Source: Spirirestis rafaelensis WJT71-NPBG6
GTDB taxonomy: Bacteria > Cyanobacteriota > Cyanobacteriia > Cyanobacteriales > Nostocaceae
Length of the DNA: 64,000 bases
NCBI GenBank assembly: GCA_019359015.1
Contig: JAHHID010000003.1
Location: 117,037 to 181,036 of the forward strand
Reading direction: 5' to 3'
Below the pieces are notes generated by a model, which ran no database searches, was not told the DNA's origin, and saw only the letters and a list, made by a program, of their open reading frames with translations. This document shows, one piece after another, positions 17,939-25,850 of the stretch (within the stretch, counting starts at the first letter, position 1; the number at the start of each line of letters is the position of its first letter). A program made the translations under genes and the position numbers.

Positions 17939-18802
17939 ATGCAACAACATACAATAGCTGCGACAATCACCCAAGCAGGAGTCGGACTGCATAGCGGTGA
18001 GAAAACTCAGGTACGGATAATACCAGCAGATGCTGGTAGTGGACGCTACTTTGTGCGGGTGGATTTGCCGGACTTACCGATAATTCCCGCACAAGTTGCG
18101 GCAGTAAATGAGACTGTGCTTTCGACTCAGTTAGGTAAAGGGGTGGCGTGTGTTCGCACTGTAGAGCATTTATTGGCGGCTCTGTGTGCGATGGGGGTGG
18201 ATAACGCCCGAATTGAGATTGATGGGGCGGAAGTGCCTCTTTTGGACGGTTCGGCGCAAGTTTGGGTAGAAGCGATCGCGGCTGTTGGGTTAGTCTCACA
18301 AACTCTCACCAACACCGAAATTGCTCCGGTGATAACTGAACCAATTTGGGTGCGTCAAGACGATGCTTTTGTCTGTGCTATCCCAGCCCCAGAAATTCGT
18401 TTTAGCTATGGTATTGACTTCGACCTGCCTGCGATCGGTAATCAATGGTACAGTTGGTCACGAGGCTCAAATCTGGCAAATGCTTCTGCTAGCTTTGCCG
18501 CAAAAATTGCCCCTGCCCGTACTTTCGGTTTACTACATCAAATTGAATACCTGCAAAAATCAGGGCTAATCAAAGGTGGAAGCTTGGATAATGCTTGTGT
18601 TTGCGGACCTGAAGGTTGGTTAAATCCACCATTAAGATATGCAAATGAGCCAGTACGTCATAAAATCTTGGATTTAGTAGGAGATTTAAGTTTACTAGGA
18701 AATTTATTGCCTAGTGCTCATTTCTTGGCGTACAAAGCCAGCCACAATTTACATATTCAACTTGCCCAAAAGATTCTAGAGTTGGCAGCGGTTGGCGGTT
18801 AG
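17939..18802 (+). CDS. lpxC: UDP-3-O-acyl-N-acetylglucosamine deacetylase LpxC
   Basis: 287 residues from the ATG at 17939 ([20 protein letters not shown]), the conventional LpxC start. It is the zinc deacetylase committing lipid A synthesis. Zinc and catalytic motifs are visible: T-V-E-H-L-L-A-A-L (first His) and [11 protein letters not shown] (second His and Asp). P-A-R-T-F-G-L and N-A-C-V also match the family. It is the second gene of the envelope cluster; lipid A-type outer membranes are normal in cyanobacteria. The upstream region is STRR, so no Shine-Dalgarno is evident. Confidence 0.95.
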   Translation: MQQHTIAATITQAGVGLHSGEKTQVRIIPADAGSGRYFVRVDLPDLPIIPAQVAAVNETVLSTQLGKGVACVRTVEHLLAALCAMGVDNARIEIDGAEVPLLDGSAQVWVEAIAAVGLVSQTLTNTEIAPVITEPIWVRQDDAFVCAIPAPEIRFSYGIDFDLPAIGNQWYSWSRGSNLANASASFAAKIAPARTFGLLHQIEYLQKSGLIKGGSLDNACVCGPEGWLNPPLRYANEPVRHKILDLVGDLSLLGNLLPSAHFLAYKASHNLHIQLAQKILELAAVGG

Positions 18803-18886
18803 TCAAAAGCTAAAAACCTAAATCCTGGGAAAGTTAAAAGCGGCACCTACTTCCTAGCCAAAATTGAAAATCAACCGAGCGTGCCA

Positions 18887-19414
18887 ATGTCAATCCTCAG
18901 TGAAGCCAATACAGTCAAAGATCCTGGTTCTGCATCTACCAACTCTGACGAAAATGAAACAACAAGCACATCTGAGACAAAAACGATTTTTACAATAGAA
19001 GAAATTCAGAAACTCCTACCCCACCGTTATCCTTTTGCACTTGTGGACCGAATTATCGACTACGTGCCAAGTAAACGCGCTGTGGGGATAAAAAACGTCA
19101 CCTTTAACGAACCCCAGTTTCAAGGGCATTTTCCGGGTCATCCTATTATGCCGGGAGTGCTAATTGTTGAAGCTATGGCACAAGTCGGCGGTATTGTTTT
19201 AACTCAACTACCAGAGTTAGAAGGCGGACTTTTCCTGTTTGCAGGTATAGATAAAGTCCGGTTTCGTCGCCAAGTAGTACCAGGCGATCAACTAGTAATG
19301 ACCGTGGAACTGTTGTGGGTAAAACAACGTCGTTTCGGTAAGATGCAGGCTCGTGCCGAGGTTGACGGTCAGCTCGCTGCCGAAGGCGAACTGATGTTTT
19401 CACTTGCTAATTAA
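18887..19414 (+). CDS. fabZ: (3R)-hydroxyacyl-ACP dehydratase FabZ
   Basis: 175 residues from the ATG at 18887 (a GTG lies six bases earlier). FabZ dehydrates beta-hydroxyacyl-ACP and competes with LpxA for hydroxymyristoyl-ACP. The hot-dog core has L-L-P-H-R-Y-P-F with the catalytic His, and [20 protein letters not shown] with the catalytic Glu. The N-terminal 35 residues are acidic, Ser/Thr-rich and look disordered, longer than in E. coli FabZ. It lies 84 bases after lpxC and 205 bases before lpxA. Confidence 0.95.
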   Translation: MSILSEANTVKDPGSASTNSDENETTSTSETKTIFTIEEIQKLLPHRYPFALVDRIIDYVPSKRAVGIKNVTFNEPQFQGHFPGHPIMPGVLIVEAMAQVGGIVLTQLPELEGGLFLFAGIDKVRFRRQVVPGDQLVMTVELLWVKQRRFGKMQARAEVDGQLAAEGELMFSLAN

Positions 19415-19619
19415 AAAATCCGCTTTTGTGCTATGGGCGCAACCCGAAGGCGCTCTTACTGATTCCTGAGAAAGGATAGCAGTAAATCAAACAAGGCACA
19501 ACCGCATTGTTTAATTTCTAGATTTTAAACGCCCTCACACATAACTTGCGATCACCGACTCTCTCACTCACTTTCATACCTAAACACTCAGCACTCAAGA
19601 CTATTCTGGAGATGCACCC

Positions 19620-20438
19620 TTGAAAACTCTAATTCATCCAACTGCTGTAATTCATCCTAACGCGCAAATCCACCAGAGCGTGCAAGTCGGTGCGTATGCG
19701 GTTATTGGAGGGCAAGTCAAAGTAGGTCCGGAAACTATCATTAGCCCTCATGTTGTCCTAGACGGGCTAACGGAAATTGGGGCGCGAAATCACATTTTTC
19801 CGGGAGCCTGCATTGGCATGGAACCCCAGGATCTAAAATACGCTGGCGAGCCTAGCTGGGTTAAAATTGGCGACAATAACCAAATTCGGGAATATGTCAC
19901 CATCAACCGAGCTACAGGCGCTGGTGAAGCAACTATCATCGGCGATGGTAACTTGTTAATGGCTTACGTCCATGTAGGTCATAACTGCGTAATTGCCGAT
20001 TCTACAATCATTGCCAACTCTGTGGCTTTGGCTGGTCACGTCCATATTGATTCCTGCGCTCGACTGAGCGGCGTTTTAGGTGTCCATCAATTTGTACATA
20101 TTGGCAGCTTGGCAATGGTCGGTGGTATGACCCGCATTGACCGCGATGTGCCGCCATATATGATGGTGGAGGGCAATCCATCACGGATACGAACCCTCAA
20201 CCTTATAGGACTTAAGCGCTCTGGAATGAGTTCTGCTGACTTACAAATCCTGAAAAAAGCCTTCCGCTTTCTCTACCGTTCTGAGTTGACTTTCAAAGAC
20301 GCTTTGGAACAGTTGGAACTGCTGGGAGACACAGAACAGTTGCAGTACTTGCGTCGCTTTCTGCTATTATCTCAGATGCCGGGAAGGCGCGGCTTGATTC
20401 CTGGAAAGGGCAAAGCAGCCGGAAGTGATGAGTCTTGA
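19620..20438 (+). CDS. lpxA: UDP-N-acetylglucosamine acyltransferase LpxA
   Basis: 272 residues starting with TTG; GGAG eight bases upstream and the family start L-I-H-P-T-A-V-I-H support it. LpxA adds the first acyl chain of lipid A. The N-terminal 190 residues are left-handed beta-helix hexapeptides (for example V-G-A-Y-A-V-I-G-G-Q-V-K-V-G). A-Y-V-H-V-G-H-N-C contains the catalytic His region, and the C-terminal helical domain includes R-S-G-M-S-S-A-D-L. The C-terminal tail (P-G-K-G-K-A-A-G-S-D-E-S) runs into a repeat and is slightly longer than usual. Confidence 0.95.
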   Translation: MKTLIHPTAVIHPNAQIHQSVQVGAYAVIGGQVKVGPETIISPHVVLDGLTEIGARNHIFPGACIGMEPQDLKYAGEPSWVKIGDNNQIREYVTINRATGAGEATIIGDGNLLMAYVHVGHNCVIADSTIIANSVALAGHVHIDSCARLSGVLGVHQFVHIGSLAMVGGMTRIDRDVPPYMMVEGNPSRIRTLNLIGLKRSGMSSADLQILKKAFRFLYRSELTFKDALEQLELLGDTEQLQYLRRFLLLSQMPGRRGLIPGKGKAAGSDES

Positions 20439-20681
20439 GTTATGAGTCCATAGTCCACAGTCCATAGTCCATTCGTCCATACTTTAAGTATCTTTGACGA
20501 TTGACCCTTCGGGTTCGCCAGTCGCTCATGGGGGTTTCCCCCAAGACCCTTCGGGTTCGCCAGTCCCCCATCGTGACGGAGACCGCCAAGACGGGGGCTG
20601 GTCTCACCGCGCTGGCTCACCATTGACTGTTGACTATTGACTATTGACCGTTGACTATTGACTAACTCCTAAGTTTATATA
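20439..20681. repeat. Composite palindromic repeat plus TTGACTA STRR between lpxA and lpxB
   Basis: The stretch at 20505-20620 contains CCCTTCGGGTTCGCCAGT twice, GGGGGTTTCCCCC, and ends in CCGCGCTGGCTCACC. Most of it is the reverse complement of the repeat at 55015-55080, with an extra internal block here. It is followed by six TTGACTATTGACTGT-type heptamers at 20622-20662. No gene. Confidence 0.75.
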
Positions 20682-21836
20682 ATGCGAATATTTATCAGCA
20701 CCGGTGAAGTGTCTGGCGATTTGCAAGGAGCGTTGCTCATTGCAGCACTTCAACGTCAAGTCCTTGCGGCTGGGTTGGAATTAGAAATTGTGGCGCTGGG
20801 TGGCGAAAAAATGGCGGCGGCGGGCGCACATCTGCTGGGTAATACTAGTAGTATTGGCTCAATGGGTCTTTTTGAATCGTTGCCTTATGTTTTGCCAACT
20901 ATCCAGGTACAACGACAAGCGATCGCTTACCTGAAAGAAAATCCACCAGATTTGGTACTATTAATTGACTACATGACACCCAATCTGGGCATTGGCACTT
21001 ATATGCGAAAGCATATGCCGCAAGTCCCAGTAGTGTATTACATTGCACCCCAAGAGTGGGTTTGGTCGGTCGGTTTGCGTAACACTTCCCGAATTGTCAG
21101 CTTCACAGATAAGCTTTTGGCAATTTTCTCAGAGGAAGCCCGCTACTACGAAGAGAATGGGGCTAAAGTTAGCTGGGTAGGACATCCTTTAGTTGACCGA
21201 ATGCAAAGCGCTCCCAGCCGGGAAGCGGCTCGTGCTAAGTTGGGGATTGCCCCAGAACAGATAGCGATCGCTCTTTTACCCGCTTCTCGTCGCCAAGAAC
21301 TAAAATATCTCTTACCAGTAATCTTTCAAGCTGCACAAAATATTCAAGCTAAGTTAAGCGAAGTTCATTTCTGGATTCCCTTATCTCTGGAAATATACCG
21401 CGAAGCTATAGAAAAAGCTATACAGCGTTATAATTTGCGGGCAACTGTAGTATCTGGTCAGCAACAGGAAGTTATGGCGGCTGCGGATTTGGCAATCACT
21501 AAATCTGGTACAGTCAATTTAGAACTTGCCCTGCTAAATGTGCCGCAAGTTGTTACCTATCGGCTGCATCCAGTTACAGCTTGGATTGCCCGTAATATTC
21601 TTAAAGGTTCTATACCTTTCGCATCACCAACTAACTTGGTGGTGATGAAGCCAATAGTACCAGAGTTTTTACAAGAGCGAGCAACGCCAGAAAACGTGAC
21701 TCAAGCTGCAATGGAATTACTGCTTAATCCCAGCCAAAAAGAGCAAACTTTAGCTGATTATCGAGAAATGCGGCAGCATTTGGGAGAAGTAGGAGTATGC
21801 GATCGTGCTGCTGAAGAAATTTTACAAATGGTCTAA
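20682..21836 (+). CDS. lpxB: Lipid-A-disaccharide synthase LpxB
   Basis: 384 residues, normal length. LpxB (GT19) condenses UDP-2,3-diacylglucosamine with lipid X. The N-terminus M-R-I-F-I-S-T-G-E-V-S-G-D-L-Q-G is the diagnostic family signature. P-V-V-Y-Y-I-A-P-Q-E-W-V-W, V-G-H-P-L-V-D and L-L-P-A-S-R-R-Q-E are further hallmarks, and T-K-S-G-T-V-N-L-E-L-A-L lies in the donor-binding half. It is the last gene of the envelope cluster and is separated from lpxA by a repeat-filled 243 bases. Confidence 0.96.
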   Translation: MRIFISTGEVSGDLQGALLIAALQRQVLAAGLELEIVALGGEKMAAAGAHLLGNTSSIGSMGLFESLPYVLPTIQVQRQAIAYLKENPPDLVLLIDYMTPNLGIGTYMRKHMPQVPVVYYIAPQEWVWSVGLRNTSRIVSFTDKLLAIFSEEARYYEENGAKVSWVGHPLVDRMQSAPSREAARAKLGIAPEQIAIALLPASRRQELKYLLPVIFQAAQNIQAKLSEVHFWIPLSLEIYREAIEKAIQRYNLRATVVSGQQQEVMAAADLAITKSGTVNLELALLNVPQVVTYRLHPVTAWIARNILKGSIPFASPTNLVVMKPIVPEFLQERATPENVTQAAMELLLNPSQKEQTLADYREMRQHLGEVGVCDRAAEEILQMV

Positions 21837-21879
21837 AATTTGCGATCGTAGATTTGAGATTGTAAATTAGGCATTCCGC

Positions 21880-23412
21880 ATGGGGCATTGGATAAATCCC
21901 AAATCGCAAATTGAGTATCGACGACCAGTGGCTGTGGATCTATTTGCTGGTGCTGGTGGATTTTCTTTGGGTATTGAGCAAGCTGGTTTTGATGTCTTGG
22001 TAGCAGTAGAGTACGATCCTATCCACGCTTGCACTTACTGTTTCAACTTTCCACTGACAGAAGTTTTGTGCGCGGATGTCTCAAAGGTTACAGCAGAAGC
22101 GATTAAGCAGGCAGCTAATCGCAGTTGGATTTTACACCATAAAAGTGGGGAAGTGGGGAGACGACTTGGGGACAAGGGGACAGGGGGACAAGGAGGACAA
22201 GATGAATTTTATTCACCCTTGTCTCCCCCCTCTCCTTGTCCCCCCCTCTCCCCCTCCTGGGATGGGCAAATTGACTTGGTATTTGGTGGACCTCCCTGCC
22301 AAGGTTTCTCTATGATGGGTAAAAGAGAACTAGAAGACGATCGCAACAGTTTGATATTTCACTTTTGCCGTCTGGTGATTGAGTTAAATCCTCGTTACTT
22401 TGTGATGGAAAATGTGCCAGGAATGGCAGCAGGAAAACACAAAGCCATGTTGTCACATCTAATTAACAACTTTGAAGCCGCTGGATATCATATCCAAAAA
22501 GGAATTTTGAATGCGGCTGATTTTGGCGTACCACAAAAGCGCCGGCGGTTGTTTGTGATTGGTACGCAACAGGAGTCAGGAGTAGAGACAAGGGTTATCG
22601 CGTCTGTACAAAAGTTAGGAGTTAATAATTCTTTCGTTACCTTGTTACCAAGTGATGCCAAGTTAAACAATGTGACGGGGCAAAATGCATATGGGGTGAC
22701 TGTCGGTGACGCGATCGCTGATTTACCAGATATAAATGATTTTCCTGAACTTGCCAACAGCGATGAAGTGTTACTTTCAAAGGAACAACTGCAACAGCTA
22801 CAAGAAAAATCTAGTTCTTACGTGCAGATGTTGCGATCGCACCCCTGTATGAGACAAGAAGACAAGGAGACAAGGGGACAAGGGGACAGGGAGGACAAGG
22901 AAGAAAAAGTTACCTCTCCCCCTCCCCCCAACTTCTCCTACCCTCGTCTGTGGAACCCTCAACTGTTGACTAGTTCGATGCAAACGCAGCATCAGGAAAA
23001 CTCAAAAATTCGCTTTGAGAAAACTTTCCCAGGTGAGTTAGAAGCGATTAGCCGCTTGCGACGCCTGGATATAAACAGTCTGTGTTATACTTTACGCGCC
23101 GGTACTGACTACCTTCGTGGTAGTCACACATCTCCGCGTCCGATTCATCCCACATTAGCGCGAGTCATCTCAGTGCGGGAAGCTGCACGCTTGCACTCAT
23201 TTCCCGACTGGTTTAGATTTCATCAAACCAAGTGGCACGGTTTTCGCCAAGTAGGGAATGCTGTTCCACCACTTTTAGCACAAGCGATCGGTGAAAAAAT
23301 CATTGGGGCTTTGTGCGTTGTGCCTTCTTCGCCACAACAGCCTCTAAAATTGGGAGATACGCAATTATTAAGGTTTACACCGTCTCAGGCTAAAGATATT
23401 TTTAGCTTGTGA
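21880..23412 (+). CDS. C5-cytosine DNA methyltransferase, probably solitary
   Basis: 510 residues. Motifs of m5C methylases in order: I, D-L-F-A-G-A-G-G-F-S-L-G (20-31); IV, F-G-G-P-P-C-Q-G-F-S with catalytic Cys 140; VI, M-E-N-V-P-G (176-181); VIII, Q-K-R-R-R-L-F (219-225); X, G-N-A-V-P-P (459-464). The target-recognition region lies between VIII and IX. No restriction endonuclease gene is adjacent, so it looks solitary. Cyanobacteria often have an orphan enzyme acting on CGATCG, the core of HIP1; this could be it, but the sequence cannot prove specificity. Three repeat-derived in-frame insertions occur, none breaking a catalytic motif. The start is uncertain: the ATG lies in a GGGGCATTGG-type repeat. 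Confidence 0.9.
   Translation: MGHWINPKSQIEYRRPVAVDLFAGAGGFSLGIEQAGFDVLVAVEYDPIHACTYCFNFPLTEVLCADVSKVTAEAIKQAANRSWILHHKSGEVGRRLGDKGTGGQGGQDEFYSPLSPPSPCPPLSPSWDGQIDLVFGGPPCQGFSMMGKRELEDDRNSLIFHFCRLVIELNPRYFVMENVPGMAAGKHKAMLSHLINNFEAAGYHIQKGILNAADFGVPQKRRRLFVIGTQQESGVETRVIASVQKLGVNNSFVTLLPSDAKLNNVTGQNAYGVTVGDAIADLPDINDFPELANSDEVLLSKEQLQQLQEKSSSYVQMLRSHPCMRQEDKETRGQGDREDKEEKVTSPPPPNFSYPRLWNPQLLTSSMQTQHQENSKIRFEKTFPGELEAISRLRRLDINSLCYTLRAGTDYLRGSHTSPRPIHPTLARVISVREAARLHSFPDWFRFHQTKWHGFRQVGNAVPPLLAQAIGEKIIGALCVVPSSPQQPLKLGDTQLLRFTPSQAKDIFSL
22141..22260 (+). repeat. In-frame palindromic repeat insertion 1 in the methyltransferase gene
   Basis: GGACAAGGGGACAGGGGGACAAGG-type heptamers are followed by the complementary TTGTCTCCCCCC...CCTTGTCCCCCCC, forming a long hairpin. 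It encodes residues about 88-127 (G/R/Q-rich then S/P-rich), between motif I and motif IV. Confidence 0.8.
22567..22626 (+). repeat. In-frame repeat insertion 2 in the methyltransferase gene
   Basis: CAGGAGTCAGGAGTAGAGAC opens and GCGTCTGTACAAAAGTTAGG closes this block. It is the same AGTAGAGAC...GCGTCTGTAC signature seen in the adenylate cyclase gene at 12127-12246. It encodes residues about 230-249, immediately after motif VIII. Confidence 0.75.
22849..22929 (+). repeat. In-frame STRR insertion 3 in the methyltransferase gene
   Basis: GAGACAAGAAGACAAGGAGACAAGGGGACAAGG heptamers then CTCTCCCCCTCCCCCC. It encodes a charged K/E/D/R/Q/G stretch and four prolines (about 324-350) within or next to the target-recognition region. 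Confidence 0.75.
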
Positions 23413-23417
23413 ATTGC

Positions 23418-24383
23418 TTAAGTCCAAGCCCGGAAAAATGTACTATCTTCCCAAATAGCGGCAGTACGTTGCTCTATTTCTGCGAGTTCCTGATTTTTCA
23501 GAAGCTTGAAAGCCCGCGCTACCTTGACATTTTCTTCTAGTTGTGCTATTGATTCCGCCGCAATTACACAGCACTGAACTCCAGGCTGAGATAAACTATA
23601 TCCCAAAGCTTGCTGCATACCTGACAAACCACCTGGCTTGAACAAGCGACCGTAAGCAGGTACTTTCATGGCAATTACACCCACATTTTTTTGCTGTGCT
23701 ACGGGTAAAACTACGGGTAAAAATGGGCGCGGATGATGTTTGTCTGCCGCATTAACGGGAATTAACGTTGTGTGGAAAGGATAGCGACGCAGACCTTCAG
23801 CAATTACTTTTGGGTCATGGTGTCCGGTAATACCAGTAAAGCGCACGAGTTTTTGCTCTATTGCTTCTTCTACAGCTTTAATTGCTCCAGATGCACTAAA
23901 AATGGTATCAAGTTCTTGGGGGAAAGAAACGTGATGTAGCTGCCACAAGTTAAGATAATCTGTGTTGAGGCGTTTAAGCGATCGCTCTAATTCTCGCCAC
24001 GCTCCATCACGGTCTCTTTTGTCAGTCTTACTTGCGAGAAACAACTTTGAACGTGCTGGTGGTAGAACTTTCCCCAAATAATCTTCACTTGGTCCATAAC
24101 TTGAAGCAGTGTCAAAATAACGGATGCCTAATTGCAACGCTTTTTCAATAATTGCGACAGCATCGCGTTCTCTTCCTTCCCAGGATAGCGGTGTTTGACC
24201 CGCTCCACCCAAGCCGAAGATAGGCACTTTTATTTCTGTGCGTCCCAGTACTCGTTCTGGCATTGTTGCTGGTGGTGTCGCAGTGTTGGTAGCATTTTGT
24301 TGCAAAGTAGTAGCTCCTACAACACCCCCTGCGACGGCAACACTGGTCATTAAGAAGTTGCGTCGTGTCGTTTTTTCTGACAT
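23418..24383 (-). CDS. TAT-exported aldo/keto reductase
   Basis: 321 residues. The N-terminus T-T-R-R-N-F-L-M-T-S-V-A-V-A-G-G is a twin-arginine signal, so the protein is probably folded with cofactor and exported or membrane-tethered. The (beta/alpha)8 AKR tetrad is visible: Asp in F-D-T-A-S-S-Y-G, Tyr in the same motif, Lys in L-A-S-K-T-D-K-R and His in Q-L-H-H-V. It resembles the tas/YhdN-like AKR group. Cytosolic NADPH-dependent AKRs are usual, so an exported form is notable; such TAT-AKRs are known in cyanobacteria with unknown substrates. It converges with the methyltransferase gene, with only five bases between stops. Confidence 0.9.
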   Translation of the reverse strand: MSEKTTRRNFLMTSVAVAGGVVGATTLQQNATNTATPPATMPERVLGRTEIKVPIFGLGGAGQTPLSWEGRERDAVAIIEKALQLGIRYFDTASSYGPSEDYLGKVLPPARSKLFLASKTDKRDRDGAWRELERSLKRLNTDYLNLWQLHHVSFPQELDTIFSASGAIKAVEEAIEQKLVRFTGITGHHDPKVIAEGLRRYPFHTTLIPVNAADKHHPRPFLPVVLPVAQQKNVGVIAMKVPAYGRLFKPGGLSGMQQALGYSLSQPGVQCCVIAAESIAQLEENVKVARAFKLLKNQELAEIEQRTAAIWEDSTFFRAWT

Positions 24384-24495
24384 GATTTGCTTCCAAGGTG
24401 AAATCGCTTCTCTTTTAGTATGTTAGCGAGGAACACCGTAATAGAGTTGGAGCGATCGCACTTGTTTTTCTAGCTGAGGGGAAAGAGCGAATAGC

Positions 24496-25665
24496 TTACT
24501 TACCACCTACAGCATTTTTTTGAGCGTAACTTAGATTCCGCTGATACTCTACAATTTTTTGCTGGGCTATTACATAATTAGGGCTGTCAGATGGAACAGC
24601 ATTCATGAGTGCTATTGCTTCTTGCCACTCACTTTCAACCGTCTTCCATTCATCTTGGGATTTTGCTGATTGGGTGAAATTTGCTGCACTAATTGCTTTA
24701 TTTACACCCTCTCTAAAAGTTTCAGTCTTAAGTTTCAATGTAGGTGTTATATTTACTGGCGAGGGCGTAATTAATGAAGTCGGAGACGGTACTTGTACTT
24801 TTTTATTATCAACAATGAATAAAGGTATACTTTTGGGAATATTTGGTAATTTTGCTAACAAGTAAATTCCGACAGCAACGATTATCATCCAAATAATTAT
24901 CGGCGCTTTTTTAAATAACTTTTTTGGTTTTTCCTTATTTTTCAAACCCATATTCTCTGAAAGAGGATACGGTTTTGATTTCATCTTATGTAGTCCCATC
25001 TCACCACGTAGTTGATTAAATTCTGCATCTATATCTAAAGTTGAATTAAGTTCAATTTGACTTTTATCAGGTTGATTTATATTAAAGTATACAGATAGAA
25101 AGCGCTGCTTAACTAAATATCCAAGCTGATAAATTAAGGCTGCTTTAATGAGCCACGTAATAATAAATATTACTATTATATTTTCCTCAAAAGGGGTGTA
25201 ATTCTCTGGAGACTTTGCAAAACTTAGGTTGAATAAAGGTAATAAAAGAGTAAAAATAAAAAAGGCTAGTAGTGTAGATATTACAATTACAAGCCAACCA
25301 TACAACCCTTCCCACCAACTAATAATTCCGGGTATTAATCCATGTGGTTTACCTATCTCTCGTGTCTGAATAGCAGGCAGAAAGCGAGCTAAAAACAAAT
25401 GTAAAACGTGATGAGTAAAAGTAATTACAGGAATTGGTGACAAGAGGGACAGTATTATAAATACAACCAACAATTCTATGCTATTTGCAAAATCAGCAAT
25501 ACGGTAGCCAACCTTTCCGGTAATCTCAACGAAAAATATAATTACTCTTAAAAATACAGCTAAAATAAAAGCTTTTAGCCACGAACTAGGGTAAGGAAAC
25601 CATACAGACCATTGAAATTTTTGCAGCTTTTGCTTACCAAGCTTAGGCATATTCGGCTGTGTCAT
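24496..25665 (-). CDS. Multipass membrane protein of unknown family (paralogue A)
   Basis: 389 residues. The N-terminal half has about four hydrophobic segments (around 30-48, 67-85, 120-145 and 160-180). Conserved landmarks shared with the next gene are W-F-P-Y-P-x-S-W-L, P-I-P-x-I-x-F-x-H-H, F/I-P-G-I-I-S-W-W-E and A-A-L-I-Y-Q-x-G-Y-L. A fifth hydrophobic segment near 262-280 precedes a soluble C-terminal domain with S-Q-D-E-W-K-x-V-E-S-x-W-x-E-A-I-x-L-M-N-x-V-P-S. I recall similar C-terminal tails in several cyanobacterial proteins of unknown function. The pair with 25846-26928 reads as a tandem duplication. No transporter or enzyme motif was recognised. Confidence 0.75.
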   Translation of the reverse strand: MTQPNMPKLGKQKLQKFQWSVWFPYPSSWLKAFILAVFLRVIIFFVEITGKVGYRIADFANSIELLVVFIILSLLSPIPVITFTHHVLHLFLARFLPAIQTREIGKPHGLIPGIISWWEGLYGWLVIVISTLLAFFIFTLLLPLFNLSFAKSPENYTPFEENIIVIFIITWLIKAALIYQLGYLVKQRFLSVYFNINQPDKSQIELNSTLDIDAEFNQLRGEMGLHKMKSKPYPLSENMGLKNKEKPKKLFKKAPIIIWMIIVAVGIYLLAKLPNIPKSIPLFIVDNKKVQVPSPTSLITPSPVNITPTLKLKTETFREGVNKAISAANFTQSAKSQDEWKTVESEWQEAIALMNAVPSDSPNYVIAQQKIVEYQRNLSYAQKNAVGGK

Positions 25666-25796
25666 AACCAGTAAAAGTGAAAACCTGAAAATTAATTCTC
25701 CATTCTCAGGATTCCCATTTTAAAGACGCGATTAACATTGTCTATATTTTTAGTTAATCGCGCCTTTTATTACGTATATTCACTCAAAATTATGGA

Positions 25797-25850
25797 AGTC
25801 CGCGCATGCGGACTTTGTTCGTGTAGCCGCAACTTAAGTCGTCGATTACT
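25797..25850. repeat. Dispersed repeat R1, copy a (abuts a stop codon)
   Basis: GTCCGCGCATGCGGAC hairpin, then TTTGTTCGTGTAGCCGC, then AACTTAAGTCGTCGATTACT. It matches copies at 31550-31592, 44546-44604 and 52684-52739. It ends at the stop codon of the gene at 25846-26928. Confidence 0.75.
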
